This document shows, in pieces, positions 1-7,803 of a DNA stretch of 64,000 nucleotides. The DNA is from an uncultured Sphingobacteriales bacterium. Its GTDB lineage: Bacteria > Bacteroidota > Bacteroidia > Chitinophagales > Chitinophagaceae. Numbering within the stretch: the first letter of the stretch is position 1; each line of letters opens with the position of its first letter. Under the pieces are notes generated by a model, which had not been told where the DNA came from, did not search any database, and worked only from the letters and a program-made list of their open reading frames with translations. The position numbers were made by a program, and so were the translations under genes. Location: the NCBI GenBank assembly GCA_937871285.1, contig CALMQS010000047.1:1-64000 (forward strand). Reading direction: 5' to 3'.

Positions 1-343
1 TTTGTTAATGTTCTCGTTCATTAATATTTGGTTTAGTGAGTTATGGAATTTTTTTTCAAAAGATTAACGCAAACATTCAGGCAATATAATAAAAAAACAC
101 AGGCTTTTGAATTTATATGAAATCAAATTATTTTTAAGCGTATTTGTGCAGTGGATAGCTGCTGCATTATACCGGCAGGTTGGTATTTGAAACAGGAGTG
201 GGGCGGGATGGGGCAGGACAGGAACTGCATTAAAGAACAAATTTTAGGTATTATAATGCTATCCCGGTTTTTATTTAACGTTCATCGCCAATATCTTTGG
301 CAGCCGGAATACTATTCTATTATTCGTTTACAATATAACCTGT
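1..343. other. AT-rich upstream region, no supported gene
   Basis: No ORF here reads like a protein. The 88-codon plus-strand ORF starting at 151 runs into the next gene in another frame and has no recognisable motif. No clear terminator, tRNA or TAnnTTTG promoter was found. The region presumably holds the end of an upstream transcript and the promoter of the YdcF-like gene. Confidence 0.5.
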
Positions 344-994
344 ATGATTACAGAAGAAGCTTTGCTACTCGCCCGCCGGCTATGGGATTACCATCACATG
401 AATCATACGCTTACTAAGTCTGATTGTATACTGGCGCTGGGCAGCCACGACCTGCGGGTGGCAGACCGGGCGGCAGCACTGTATTTGCAGGGATGGGCGC
501 CACTGGTTATCATGTCGGGAGGGTTAGGCAATTTTACACAGGATATGTGGACGGAAACGGAAGCCGATCAGTTTGCCGCCATAGCCCTACAAAAGGGCGT
601 GCCGGCCGATGCGGTATTTATTGAAAACAGGTCAACCAATACGGGGGAGAATATTTTATTTACCGCCCGGTTGTTAAAAGAAAAAGGAATAGATCCCAAT
701 AGTTTTATCGTAGTGCAGAAGCCTTATATGGAAAGACGTTCGTATGCTACTTTTAAAAAGCATTGGTCCGATAAAAAGGTATTGGTAACCTCCCCGCAAC
801 TGGCTTTTGATGAATACGCAACAGATGAAATACCGTTGGAGCGGGTGATCAATATTATGATCGGCGACCTGCAGCGCATTAAATATTATCCTGCAAGAGG
901 GTTTCAAATTTACCAGGACATACCTGCTGAAATATGGGATGCTTATGAAAGATTGGTTGCATTAGGGTTCAATAAACATTTGATGAAAGATTAA
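344..994 (+). CDS. YdcF family protein (DUF218)
   Basis: A 216-residue cytosolic protein of the YdcF/SanA (DUF218) family. What is seen: an N-terminal LALGSHDLRVADRAA segment, a glycine-rich SGGLG turn, the family signature ENRSTNTGEN around residues 94-103, and a KPYMERRSYATF stretch where the family has its KP(Y/F) motif. No signal peptide or membrane segment is visible, so it resembles the soluble E. coli YdcF rather than the membrane-bound SanA/ElyC type. E. coli YdcF is reported to bind S-adenosylmethionine, but no reaction is established, so the function is open. It stands alone and is followed 70 bp later by an unrelated membrane protein gene. The start at 344 is the only ATG that keeps the whole N-terminal strand. 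Confidence 0.85.
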   Translation: MITEEALLLARRLWDYHHMNHTLTKSDCILALGSHDLRVADRAAALYLQGWAPLVIMSGGLGNFTQDMWTETEADQFAAIALQKGVPADAVFIENRSTNTGENILFTARLLKEKGIDPNSFIVVQKPYMERRSYATFKKHWSDKKVLVTSPQLAFDEYATDEIPLERVINIMIGDLQRIKYYPARGFQIYQDIPAEIWDAYERLVALGFNKHLMKD

Positions 995-1064
995 ACCGCT
1001 CCGGCCTGCGCTAAAAATAGTATACTTGCAGCCTGATCGTAGTTGTATTTAACCTGCTGTAAAA

Positions 1065-1469
1065 ATGAAATATTCTCAATGGATAGGACTGGCTGCCACC
1101 ATAGGGGTGGTTATTGCCTGTTATTTGCCCTGGATTGAAATTGCATCTTTACCGGCCATACTTACGGGTATGGATGGGCAGGGTACCAACCTGGGTAAGC
1201 CCGGTAAGCTGCACATCATTTTTTGCGTACCGGCATTTGTTCTGTTCCTGCTTCCTTTAGTATGGGCGAAAAGAATAAACTGGTTTTTTTGCGCCATGGG
1301 CTTGGCCTGGGCTGTGCGTAATTTTTTGATCTATGCCCGCTGCGAAATGGGTACCTGTCCGGAAAGAAGGTATGGAATATATTTAGTGCTGATAGGCTCG
1401 GTGGTTATGCTGGTGGCAGCGCTTTTTCCCGACATGAAAATAGCGGATAAGGAGAAGAAGCCATCATGA
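1065..1469 (+). CDS. small four-helix membrane protein, unknown function
   Basis: A 134-residue protein with four likely transmembrane helices (about residues 7-24, 50-65, 70-90 and 102-121) and a lysine-rich C-terminal tail. Between helices 3 and 4 lies YARCEMGTCPERR, with two cysteines six residues apart that could form a disulfide or bind a ligand (inference). It matches no family I recognise. It follows the YdcF-like gene by 70 bp on the same strand, but the pairing does not suggest a role. The hydrophobic pattern and the full-length fit between neighbours support a real gene. It is followed by a repeat-filled gap. Confidence 0.7.
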   Translation: MKYSQWIGLAATIGVVIACYLPWIEIASLPAILTGMDGQGTNLGKPGKLHIIFCVPAFVLFLLPLVWAKRINWFFCAMGLAWAVRNFLIYARCEMGTCPERRYGIYLVLIGSVVMLVAALFPDMKIADKEKKPS

Positions 1470-1488
1470 AATTAATTCTGAAGCCTGA

Positions 1489-1546
1489 TGTAAATACAAA
1501 GCATCAGGAGCCAAATAGCAAGAACCAAATAAATCTCAAATCCGAA
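1489..1546 (+). repeat. 58-bp dispersed repeat, copy 1
   Basis: This copy matches the segment at 1805-1862 at 55 of 58 positions by eye. It begins with tgtaaatacaaagcatcagg and ends with ctcaaatccgaa, then continues as heptamers (aatccga, aagtccg, gaatccg). Related and more diverged copies lie at 9849-9930 on the same strand, and at 2893-2920, about 15368-15412 and 63001-63040 on the other strand. The internal words caaatag, caagaac and caaataa show a 7-bp period. Confidence 0.8.
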
Positions 1547-1688
1547 ATCCGAAGTCCGGAATCCGAAAGCTGGATACTACTGCAAATTTCAAATCAAACC
1601 GCTATAGCGCGAACTACTGAAAAATGAGAAAGCAGCAGCGAAATGAAGCTGAAGTCACAGTAGTGCGAAAGCCCGATCAGAGCTCCTT

Positions 1689-1751
1689 CCCGAAATCGGG
1701 CTGTATATCGATTTCGGGTGGCTTTTGGTTACTTTTTCCACAAAAAGTAAC
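1689..1751. repeat. two adjacent strong inverted repeats
   Basis: The first hairpin pairs CCCGAAATCG (1689-1698) with CGATTTCGGG (1709-1718) around a 10-nt loop. The second pairs GTTACTTTTT (1728-1737) with AAAAAGTAAC (1742-1751) around a 4-nt loop. Both stems are perfect 10-bp stems. They sit between two converging genes, so they may end transcription from both sides (inference). From memory, palindromes built on GGTTACTTTTT and AAAAAGTAACC are widespread in Bacteroidota intergenic DNA. Confidence 0.75.
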
Positions 1752-1804
1752 AGAAAAGACTAAGGCTATAAAAGCGTCAGGAGCCAGGTAAAGTTCAAAT
1801 CCTA

Positions 1805-1862
1805 TGTAAATGCAAAGCATCAGGAGCCAAATAGTAAGAACCAGATAAATCTCAAATCCGAA
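1805..1862 (+). repeat. 58-bp dispersed repeat, copy 2
   Basis: This is the second copy of the repeat at 1489-1546, with three mismatches and the same orientation. It is followed by degenerate heptamers ending in aactataaactataaaccac near 1890-1912. Confidence 0.8.
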
Positions 1863-1968
1863 TAAGAAAGTTCAAAATTCGAAGCGAAATTCAACTATAA
1901 ACTATAAACCACAAACCCCGGCGCCCTGCCAGTAATACCCATATCATTTTCAAAGCGCTCAGGGGCGC

Positions 1969-2724
1969 TTATCGTTTACTTACTGGAGGACAATCGTACC
2001 TGTCCTTATATCCCAGCGAAAAAACAAGCCCTATGGAATGGCTGTGGTAGCTGTCTTTTTTGTTGGGGTTGGCCCCCTGGCTAAATCCATCTAAATAATC
2101 GGTAAACATAAACCGGTAGCCGGTTTCCGCTGCAAGCGAAATGGTTGGGGTAAGCGCATATTTTAATCCCACACCTGCGGGTAATATAATGGCTGCGCCT
2201 GGTGTACGGTGCGCAATATCCGCTGCCAAACCTGCCGAAACGGATTCGCTGTTAAAATATTCCGCATTATAATTACTCCAGCTACGGCTGATATGCAATA
2301 AGGATACGCCTGCTCCTGCAAATACATAAGGTGAAAATCCCGTAGGTTGCTCCCTTGCGTTTTTTGCCAGGATGTTCCATACCAGTGCGCCCGAAAGCTC
2401 GGTTACGGGTGTAGAGAAATTAAAATTTCTCTGCCTGCGATATTCCGGTTTTTCATACCGGGCGTCATCCCCTTTTAGTTTCCCGAAAGTAAAATTAGCC
2501 CGCACCGAAAATGACCTGTTCAGTATCCTGGCTGCAAAAAAGCCGATGTTTGGCGCTATCGTTTGATACGATCCGGCGTCAGATGGGGTAAGATCGCCCT
2601 GGTAAACAAAAGTACCTGCACCGATACCGGCCTCATAGCGGTGGGTATAAAACTGTGCGTATATAAAATGACTGTATGTTACCAATGGTATAAGCCATGC
2701 TATTTTTTTTGCCATAGAACGCAT
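1969..2724 (-). CDS. DUF6089-type outer-membrane beta-barrel protein
   Basis: A 251-residue protein with a signal peptide (hydrophobic stretch IAWLIPLVTYSHFIYAQ, likely cleaved after YAQ). The rest consists of alternating beta-strand segments typical of an 8-stranded outer-membrane barrel. The mature N-terminus has the DUF6089-like pattern YEAGIGAGTFVYQGDLTPS, which is common in Bacteroidota. Later glycine-rich strands (PYVFAGAGVSLLHI, LPAGVGLKYALTPTISLAAETGYR) fit the porin-like barrel class. Its role is unknown; such proteins are often structural or tied to surface assemblies. A second ATG three codons in would equally start the signal peptide. The gene is monocistronic and converges on the repeat-filled gap. 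Confidence 0.75.
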   Translation of the reverse strand: MRSMAKKIAWLIPLVTYSHFIYAQFYTHRYEAGIGAGTFVYQGDLTPSDAGSYQTIAPNIGFFAARILNRSFSVRANFTFGKLKGDDARYEKPEYRRQRNFNFSTPVTELSGALVWNILAKNAREQPTGFSPYVFAGAGVSLLHISRSWSNYNAEYFNSESVSAGLAADIAHRTPGAAIILPAGVGLKYALTPTISLAAETGYRFMFTDYLDGFSQGANPNKKDSYHSHSIGLVFSLGYKDRYDCPPVSKR

Positions 2725-3125
2725 CGGTAAATTTGGTTTAAGTAAGAAATGATACCGTGTAGAGTTCTATCTTATAATTATAGTATTAAGGAACAAAAGA
2801 TTTGTGGCTATTAGCTATCAGGTGAGTAACTGCTAACGACAGGACGGGTATTCATTCTTTCACTTCTCACGCTTCACTTTTAGATTTTTTTTGATTCCTG
2901 TGATTTGGTTTTGGTGCTTAACGGCCATGAATTATGAAGAGAAAATAATGCCACAAGCAGTTATACCTTGTTAAATATTTCATTATTTTATATTCCTGGA
3001 TACAGCGGGTTGCCTGCAAGAATGTCTGTTGAAATCTATTGTTGGTAGGGCTGCATTATGATAAATCACCCGCTTTTAAAAAAATCCCTTTATATTGCGG
3101 CGAATTTTAAGGAAAGGTTCACATT
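2725..3125. other. 401-bp divergent intergenic region with repeat fragments
   Basis: No gene is seen between the divergent barrel-protein and phosphorylase genes. It carries cacttctcacgcttcacttt at 2861-2880, whose first 11 bases recur at 4910-4920. At 2893-2920 lies a minus-strand fragment of the dispersed repeat family (gattcctgtgatttggtttt). Both promoters must lie here, but no TAnnTTTG element stands out. Confidence 0.55.
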
Positions 3126-4787
3126 ATGACTTCATTTACCAATTTCAAAGTACCCTATGCTGCTATAGATGAAAGGTACACCAAACGCGTTGCTTATTTT
3201 TCAATGGAATTTGCCATTCATCAGCCGCTGAAGATCTACAGTGGCGGTTTGGGTTTTTTAGCGGGTTCCCATATGCGGAGTGCCTATGAGCTCAAACAGA
3301 ATATGGTAGGCATAGGTATTTTGTGGAAATACGGCTATTATGATCAGTCGCGCAACCAGGATCAAACCCTGCAGGTGCAGTGGAATGAAAAAATCTACAA
3401 TTTTTTAGAAGATCATAATATAAAGTTTCAGATCAATATTCATGATCACCCGGTTTGGATAAAAGCCTATTACCTGAACCCGGAAACCTTTAAGAGCGCG
3501 CCGCTGTTTTTACTGAGCACCGACCTGCCGGAGAACGATTATATTTCACAAACCATCACCCACCGCCTGTACGATGCCAATGTGGCAACCAAAGTAGCAC
3601 AATTTATACTCCTCGGAGTGGGCGGGGCCAAACTCATGGATGTGTTGGGATTCAATCCCGAAGTATATCATTTAAATGAAGCGCACGGACTTTCTGCTGC
3701 ATTCTACCTCTATAAAAAATTCGGTAATAAGGAAGATGTAAAAAAGCGGCTGGTATTTACCACGCATACACCGGAAGAAGCGGGAAATGAAAAGCATGAA
3801 ATTCATCTTTGTGAAAAAATGAGCTATTTCTGTGGCGTACCGCTCGATGAGGTGCGCAGACTTACCGGCATAACAGACGATCAGTTCAATCATTCCCTGG
3901 CCGCGTTGCGGTTTGCACGTTTATCTAACGGGGTTAGTGAGTTGCACGGCCATGTAAGCAGAGCCATGTGGAGCAAGTACCCCGGCATTTGTCCTATCAT
4001 TCATATCACCAATTCACAAAACTGGCGGTACTGGGCCGATAAGCAACTGTACTATGCGGCTGAAGAAAATAATGAAGATAATTTTATTGACCGTAAATGG
4101 TTTTTGAAAAAAAGAGCTTTTGATACGGTAGCCGATCAAAGTGGTAAGCTGTTTGATCCGAATGTGTTTACCATTGTATGGGCGAGGCGTTTTGCAGGGT
4201 ATAAAAGGGCAGAATTAATTACCCGCGACAAGCATCGCTTTGAGGCGCTGCTGAGCAGTATCAAATATCCTGTGCAGATCATTTGGGCCGGGAAGCCTTA
4301 CCCGGTTGATTATCCTGCTATCAGCGATTTTAATTACCTTGTTAACCTCAGTAAGGCATATAAAAACGTGGCGGTATGCATAGGCTATGAGCTCACCCTG
4401 AGCAAACGGCTGAAGCAGGCTGCAGATCTGTGGTTGAATAACCCGCGCGTACCCCGTGAAGCATCGGGCACCAGTGGAATGACGGCCGCTATGAACGGCG
4501 CCGTGAATTTTTCAACGGATGATGGCTGGATCCCTGAATTTGTTCATCACGGGCACAATGGTTTTGTAGTGCCAAAGGCAGATTATGCGCATATGACGGT
4601 GCAGGAGCAGGATGCATACGATCTTGAAAAGATATATGCAATATTAGAGCAGGAAATCCTTCCCCTGTATTATGACCACCCGGATCTGTGGCGGCAGGTT
4701 ATGAAAAATGGCATGACAGACACCCGTTTCAGGTTTGATTCCGGGAGAATGGCAGATGAGTATTACAGGTTACTCTATAATGCATAA
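3126..4787 (+). CDS. glgP: short-form alpha-glucan phosphorylase family protein (GT35)
   Basis: A 553-residue cytosolic protein of the short bacterial alpha-glucan phosphorylase family (GT35), which normally splits storage alpha-glucans with phosphate to give glucose 1-phosphate. Seen: N-terminal AYFSMEFAIH and YSGGLGFLAGSH (the family's YFS.E.g and sGGLG), VYHLNEAHGLSA, VFTTHTPEEAGNE, WARRFAGYKR and the C-terminal block EASGTSGMTAAMNG. In classical phosphorylases that block reads GTSxMK, with the lysine holding pyridoxal phosphate. Here residue 453 is threonine (codon acg at 4482-4484). I recall this substitution in other Bacteroidota homologues but cannot check it. The protein may therefore be a non-PLP or altered glucan-binding enzyme. 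The gene stands alone; a GH13 enzyme begins at 63192. Confidence 0.8.
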   Translation: MTSFTNFKVPYAAIDERYTKRVAYFSMEFAIHQPLKIYSGGLGFLAGSHMRSAYELKQNMVGIGILWKYGYYDQSRNQDQTLQVQWNEKIYNFLEDHNIKFQINIHDHPVWIKAYYLNPETFKSAPLFLLSTDLPENDYISQTITHRLYDANVATKVAQFILLGVGGAKLMDVLGFNPEVYHLNEAHGLSAAFYLYKKFGNKEDVKKRLVFTTHTPEEAGNEKHEIHLCEKMSYFCGVPLDEVRRLTGITDDQFNHSLAALRFARLSNGVSELHGHVSRAMWSKYPGICPIIHITNSQNWRYWADKQLYYAAEENNEDNFIDRKWFLKKRAFDTVADQSGKLFDPNVFTIVWARRFAGYKRAELITRDKHRFEALLSSIKYPVQIIWAGKPYPVDYPAISDFNYLVNLSKAYKNVAVCIGYELTLSKRLKQAADLWLNNPRVPREASGTSGMTAAMNGAVNFSTDDGWIPEFVHHGHNGFVVPKADYAHMTVQEQDAYDLEKIYAILEQEILPLYYDHPDLWRQVMKNGMTDTRFRFDSGRMADEYYRLLYNA

Positions 4788-4815
4788 TGTAAAGTCAGGC
4801 AAATTATGTCTGTAT

Positions 4816-4930
4816 CGTGAAAAGTGAGAAGATAAGGTGAACAGGCAATGCCGCCCGGATGACACCAGTCGGACGGGGGCAATAGTGAATCTCACCATTC
4901 ACTACCACTCACTTCTCACGTTTGACGTTT
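4816..4930. repeat. intergenic inverted-repeat element of the heptamer class
   Basis: GTGAGAAG (4824-4831) can pair with CTTCTCAC (4912-4919). Inside it, AGTGAAT (4884-4890) pairs with ATTCACT (4897-4903). The element starts with cgtgaaaagtgagaag and ends with cttctcacgtttgacgtttg. The same design recurs at 5521-5621. It lies downstream of the phosphorylase gene and could serve as a terminator, but it has no long T-tract. Confidence 0.65.
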
Positions 4931-5032
4931 GACATAGCACCCGTTGTCATTTCATGTAGTTGCATATTATTGTTTAGCAGGTATTGGGTACTGCCATTCT
5001 GGTTATACACGCATTTTAATCTTATATAAGAC

Positions 5033-5467
5033 ATGGAAGCGTATAAAAAAAATCCTGAAGTAAGATGGGCGGATCTTGATCCCAATTTTCACATGCTTCA
5101 TTCTAAGTATTACGACCTGGGAGCATATGTACGCATGTGTTTTTTAACTGAACATGGTCTGTCGCCGGCGGTAATGCAGGAACACAGCATGGGGCCTATA
5201 CTTTTCAGGGAGGAATGCGTATTTAAAAGAGAAATAAAATTTGGCGACCGGGTAGAGATAAGCCTGGTAATGCTGAAAGCCAGGAAAGACGGCTCCCGCT
5301 GGACCATGCAGCACCATATTTATATAAATGGCGACACGCTGGCTGCTGTAATTACAGTTGATGGCGCCTGGATGAATACAGAAAGAAGACGACTGGCTAC
5401 GCCGCCACCATTATTTGCGGTGGTATTCGATAAAATACCACGTGCCGAAAATTTTGAATGGCAATAA
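5033..5467 (+). CDS. acyl-CoA thioesterase, hotdog fold (YbgC/FadM type)
   Basis: A 144-residue single-domain hotdog protein of the 4-hydroxybenzoyl-CoA thioesterase/YbgC class, which hydrolyses acyl-CoA or acyl-ACP thioesters in the cytosol. The N-terminal motif VRWADLDPNFHMLHSKYYDLG matches the family's active-site block (R.sD.D..GH.nN..Y..), with the conserved catalytic aspartate in WADLD. The usual GHVNN is changed to NFHML, as in some family members. The central CVFKREIKFGDRVEI and TLAAVITVDGAWMN fit the remaining strands. The substrate cannot be told from sequence. The gene is monocistronic, between two inverted-repeat elements. Start ATG 5033 is the only one preceding the motif. Confidence 0.85.
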   Translation: MEAYKKNPEVRWADLDPNFHMLHSKYYDLGAYVRMCFLTEHGLSPAVMQEHSMGPILFREECVFKREIKFGDRVEISLVMLKARKDGSRWTMQHHIYINGDTLAAVITVDGAWMNTERRRLATPPPLFAVVFDKIPRAENFEWQ

Positions 5468-5520
5468 AAAAAGCGGGAAGTAAAATAGTGTTAAGTGAGG
5501 GCAAATGATATTGGTATGTT

Positions 5521-5621
5521 ATCGTGAAAAGTAAGAGGATGGAAGTGAACAGGTAATGGTGAATAGGGAGTTTCACTATTCACTATTCACTATTCACCAC
5601 CCCTTATCGCCTCTCACGTTT
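5521..5621. repeat. intergenic heptamer repeat with strong hairpin
   Basis: Tandem ttcactattcactattcac (period 7, unit actattc) lies at about 5571-5598. GGTGAATAG (5558-5566) pairs perfectly with CTATTCACC (5590-5598). The flanks cgtgaaaagtaagagg and cctctcacgtt can extend the pairing. It sits between the converging thioesterase and FKBP genes and may act as a two-way terminator (inference). Confidence 0.7.
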
Positions 5622-5674
5622 CTTGTTTCACTCCTGACAAAACATTCGTTTCACTTCCCGTGTTAGGCTGCTTC

Positions 5675-6103
5675 TTATACAATTTCCACCAGCTCCACAT
5701 CAAATACGATATCCTTGCCTGCCAGAAAATGGTTGGCATCTAAAATAACCACCTTTTCCTTTACTTCGGTAACCACTACAGGAACGGGTTGCCCCTCCTG
5801 GTTCTGAAGGGTAAGCTGCATGCCGGGTTCTAATTTCATATCGGCAGGAATATGCTCCACCGGGAATTCAATAATGGCTTCTTCATTTCTTAATCCATAC
5901 CCGTCTTCGGGTGCAACGGAAATTATTTTCTTTTCTCCCACGGCCATTCCTTCCACACCGGTATCAAATCCTTTGATCATTTGCCCGGCGCCTAAAGTAA
6001 ATTCCAATGGTTCACGACCGGCAGAAGAATCAAACTGGTTACCATCCGTTAAACGGCCTGTATAATGCACACGTACCACATCTCCTTTTTTTGCCTGTTG
6101 CAT
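5675..6103 (-). CDS. FKBP-type peptidyl-prolyl isomerase, SlyD-like
   Basis: A 142-residue protein that speeds cis-trans isomerisation of X-Pro bonds and acts as a folding helper. The FKBP core is seen as VRVHYTGRLTDGNQFDSS, LGAGQMIKGFDTGVEGM and EKKIISVAPEDGYG. It is followed by an inserted flap region (about residues 68-120) and a closing strand, the SlyD layout. The histidine-rich metal-binding tail of E. coli SlyD is absent. The start was set at 6103 (MQQAKKGD), where the FKBP fold begins. The frame is open further upstream to 6196, but those 31 residues match no family and are not signal-like. No signal peptide is visible, so it is likely cytosolic. Confidence 0.88.
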   Translation of the reverse strand: MQQAKKGDVVRVHYTGRLTDGNQFDSSAGREPLEFTLGAGQMIKGFDTGVEGMAVGEKKIISVAPEDGYGLRNEEAIIEFPVEHIPADMKLEPGMQLTLQNQEGQPVPVVVTEVKEKVVILDANHFLAGKDIVFDVELVEIV

Positions 6104-6298
6104 AAAATGTAATTTTGAGTATTTAAAATCCGGAAAGGTAAATGATTCCGGGTGCATTTCAAATTGTGGCATAGGAATCTGTAAATTTCTAGGCAAAAAC
6201 CCATAGTCATAACACTATAAAGTTTCTATTGATTCCAAAAGCAAACAATCATTAGATATTGTGTATATATGCAGCGTGGAAAAAAGTAGCTGCAAATG

Positions 6299-6334
6299 CA
6301 AAGCCTATGTGCCGGATTGTGCACATAGGCTTTG
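6299..6334 (-). terminator. terminator of the phosphonate operon
   Basis: A perfect 14-bp stem CAAAGCCTATGTGC / GCACATAGGCTTTG encloses an 8-nt loop, 37 bp downstream of the phnY stop on the minus strand. A T-rich run follows about 15 nt later. The stem is perfect on both strands, so it can also insulate the FKBP gene from the operon. Confidence 0.75.
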
Positions 6335-6370
6335 TATAAAAGATGCTGTGTTATTTTTTCGCTGATATCA

Positions 6371-7783
6371 TTACCAGGGCAATGAAAACGTTTTTACGTA
6401 GGTAAAACATTTCATGGCCTCAATTACGCCTTCTTTTATGCCCAGTCCCGAATCTTTGATGCCTCCGAAAGGAGAGCTTTCTATACGGTAACCCGGCACC
6501 TCATTAATATTTACCGTGCCTACTTTTAATTCTTTTATAAAACGGAGCGCATAATCCATGTTATGGGTTACAATGCCGGACGACAGTCCGTAAGCCGTAG
6601 CATTAGACAATGCAATAGCGTCATCTATATCCTTAAAAGTTAAGATGGGCGCCAGGGGGCCAAAAGATTCATGCACGATCATTTCCGCATCGCGCGGCAC
6701 ATTATCAATAACAGTAGGCTCTAATAACGCGCCCCTGCGTTTTCCGCCAAGCAATACTTTTGCACCCTGCTCTACGGCTTTGTTCACCACAGTTTCCAGG
6801 TAAATAGCGGCGGGTTCGTCAATTACCGTTCCTACCCGTGTTTCCGGGTCGGCAGGATCGCCGCAGTTGTATGTTTTGGCTTTCTGCAGGAATTTTTCAA
6901 GGAACACGTCCTTTATTTTTTCATGTATGAGTATGCGTTTAACCGCGGTACAGCGCTGTCCGCTGTTACGAAATGATCCTTCGGCAGCCAGGTGAACGGC
7001 TGTATCCATATCCGCATCTTCCATAATGATCAGCGGATCATTTCCGCCTAATTCCAGTATTACTTTTTTATATCCCACAGAAGCGGCAATGCGTTTACCC
7101 ACGGCCACGCTTCCGGTAAAGGAAACAATATCAATCCGCGGATCTTTTACAAGGGGTTCGGCTATTTCATTGGTTGGACCCAGCAGGGTGCTGAGCATAT
7201 AGTGTGGTAATCCGGCTTCATACAGTAATTCTGTAAGCAGTATGGCCGTGAGTGGTGTTTTTTCGGAAGGCTTTAAGATTACCGGTGTGCCAACGGCTAA
7301 AGCAGGCGCCAGCTTATGCACCACCTGGTTAAGCGGATGATTGAATGGAGTAATGCATGCTGCCAGTGCCAGGGGCTCGCGAAGGGTAAATATTTTTCTT
7401 GCCTTTCCCTGCGGAGAAATGTCGCAGGAGAATATCTGGCCATCATCCTTTAAGCTTTCCATAGCCGCAAACAACAGCACATCATGTGCCCGGCCGGTTT
7501 CATAATTCGCTTCCCGGATAGCCAGACCCGATTCAGCGCTGATGGTTTGGGCAAATTGATCTTTGCGCGCCACCAGCAATTGTCTTGCCTTATCGAGGAT
7601 ACTGAAGCGGTCGTACCGCGTAAGCGCTTTTCCTCCCTTTAGCCCAGCTTGTATCGCCTGCTCAACATGAGAGGCGTTCGCTAATGTAACGGTGCCCACT
7701 ACACGGTTATCATAAGGGCTTTTCACTTCAAGAATGGAATCGCTTTGTACAGGAGTTCCTGCAACATAACAGGTCATTGTCAT
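6371..7783 (-). CDS. phnY: phosphonoacetaldehyde dehydrogenase
   Basis: A 470-residue NAD(P)-dependent aldehyde dehydrogenase. It is expected to oxidise phosphonoacetaldehyde to phosphonoacetate, the middle step of 2-aminoethylphosphonate breakdown. ALDH landmarks are visible: PFNHP with the oxyanion Asn147, KPSEKTP with Lys171, the FTGS cofactor turn near 222-225, ELGGNDP with general base Glu244, and NSGQRCTAV with nucleophile Cys278. The substrate call rests on the neighbour: phnA, which uses phosphonoacetate, lies 20 bp upstream in the same transcript. Without that context it could be any ALDH of the glyceraldehyde-3-phosphate/lactaldehyde type. It ends the operon and is followed by a strong hairpin. 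Confidence 0.85.
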   Translation of the reverse strand: MTMTCYVAGTPVQSDSILEVKSPYDNRVVGTVTLANASHVEQAIQAGLKGGKALTRYDRFSILDKARQLLVARKDQFAQTISAESGLAIREANYETGRAHDVLLFAAMESLKDDGQIFSCDISPQGKARKIFTLREPLALAACITPFNHPLNQVVHKLAPALAVGTPVILKPSEKTPLTAILLTELLYEAGLPHYMLSTLLGPTNEIAEPLVKDPRIDIVSFTGSVAVGKRIAASVGYKKVILELGGNDPLIIMEDADMDTAVHLAAEGSFRNSGQRCTAVKRILIHEKIKDVFLEKFLQKAKTYNCGDPADPETRVGTVIDEPAAIYLETVVNKAVEQGAKVLLGGKRRGALLEPTVIDNVPRDAEMIVHESFGPLAPILTFKDIDDAIALSNATAYGLSSGIVTHNMDYALRFIKELKVGTVNINEVPGYRIESSPFGGIKDSGLGIKEGVIEAMKCFTYVKTFSLPW

Positions 7784-7803
7784 ATATGTGGTTTAATCGT
7801 TAA

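Larger units (their letters stand above)
1470..1968. other. 499-bp repeat-filled intergenic region
   Basis: No gene is seen. The gap between converging genes holds two near-identical 58-bp direct repeats (1489-1546 and 1805-1862). Between them are two strong inverted repeats (1689-1718 and 1728-1751). At 1868-1922 there is a tail of degenerate heptamers of the type aactata/aaccaca. All are described separately. Confidence 0.75.

Noticed and set aside
151..417. 88-codon plus-strand ORF before the YdcF-like gene
   Set aside because: It overlaps the well-supported YdcF gene in another frame and its composition is not protein-like.
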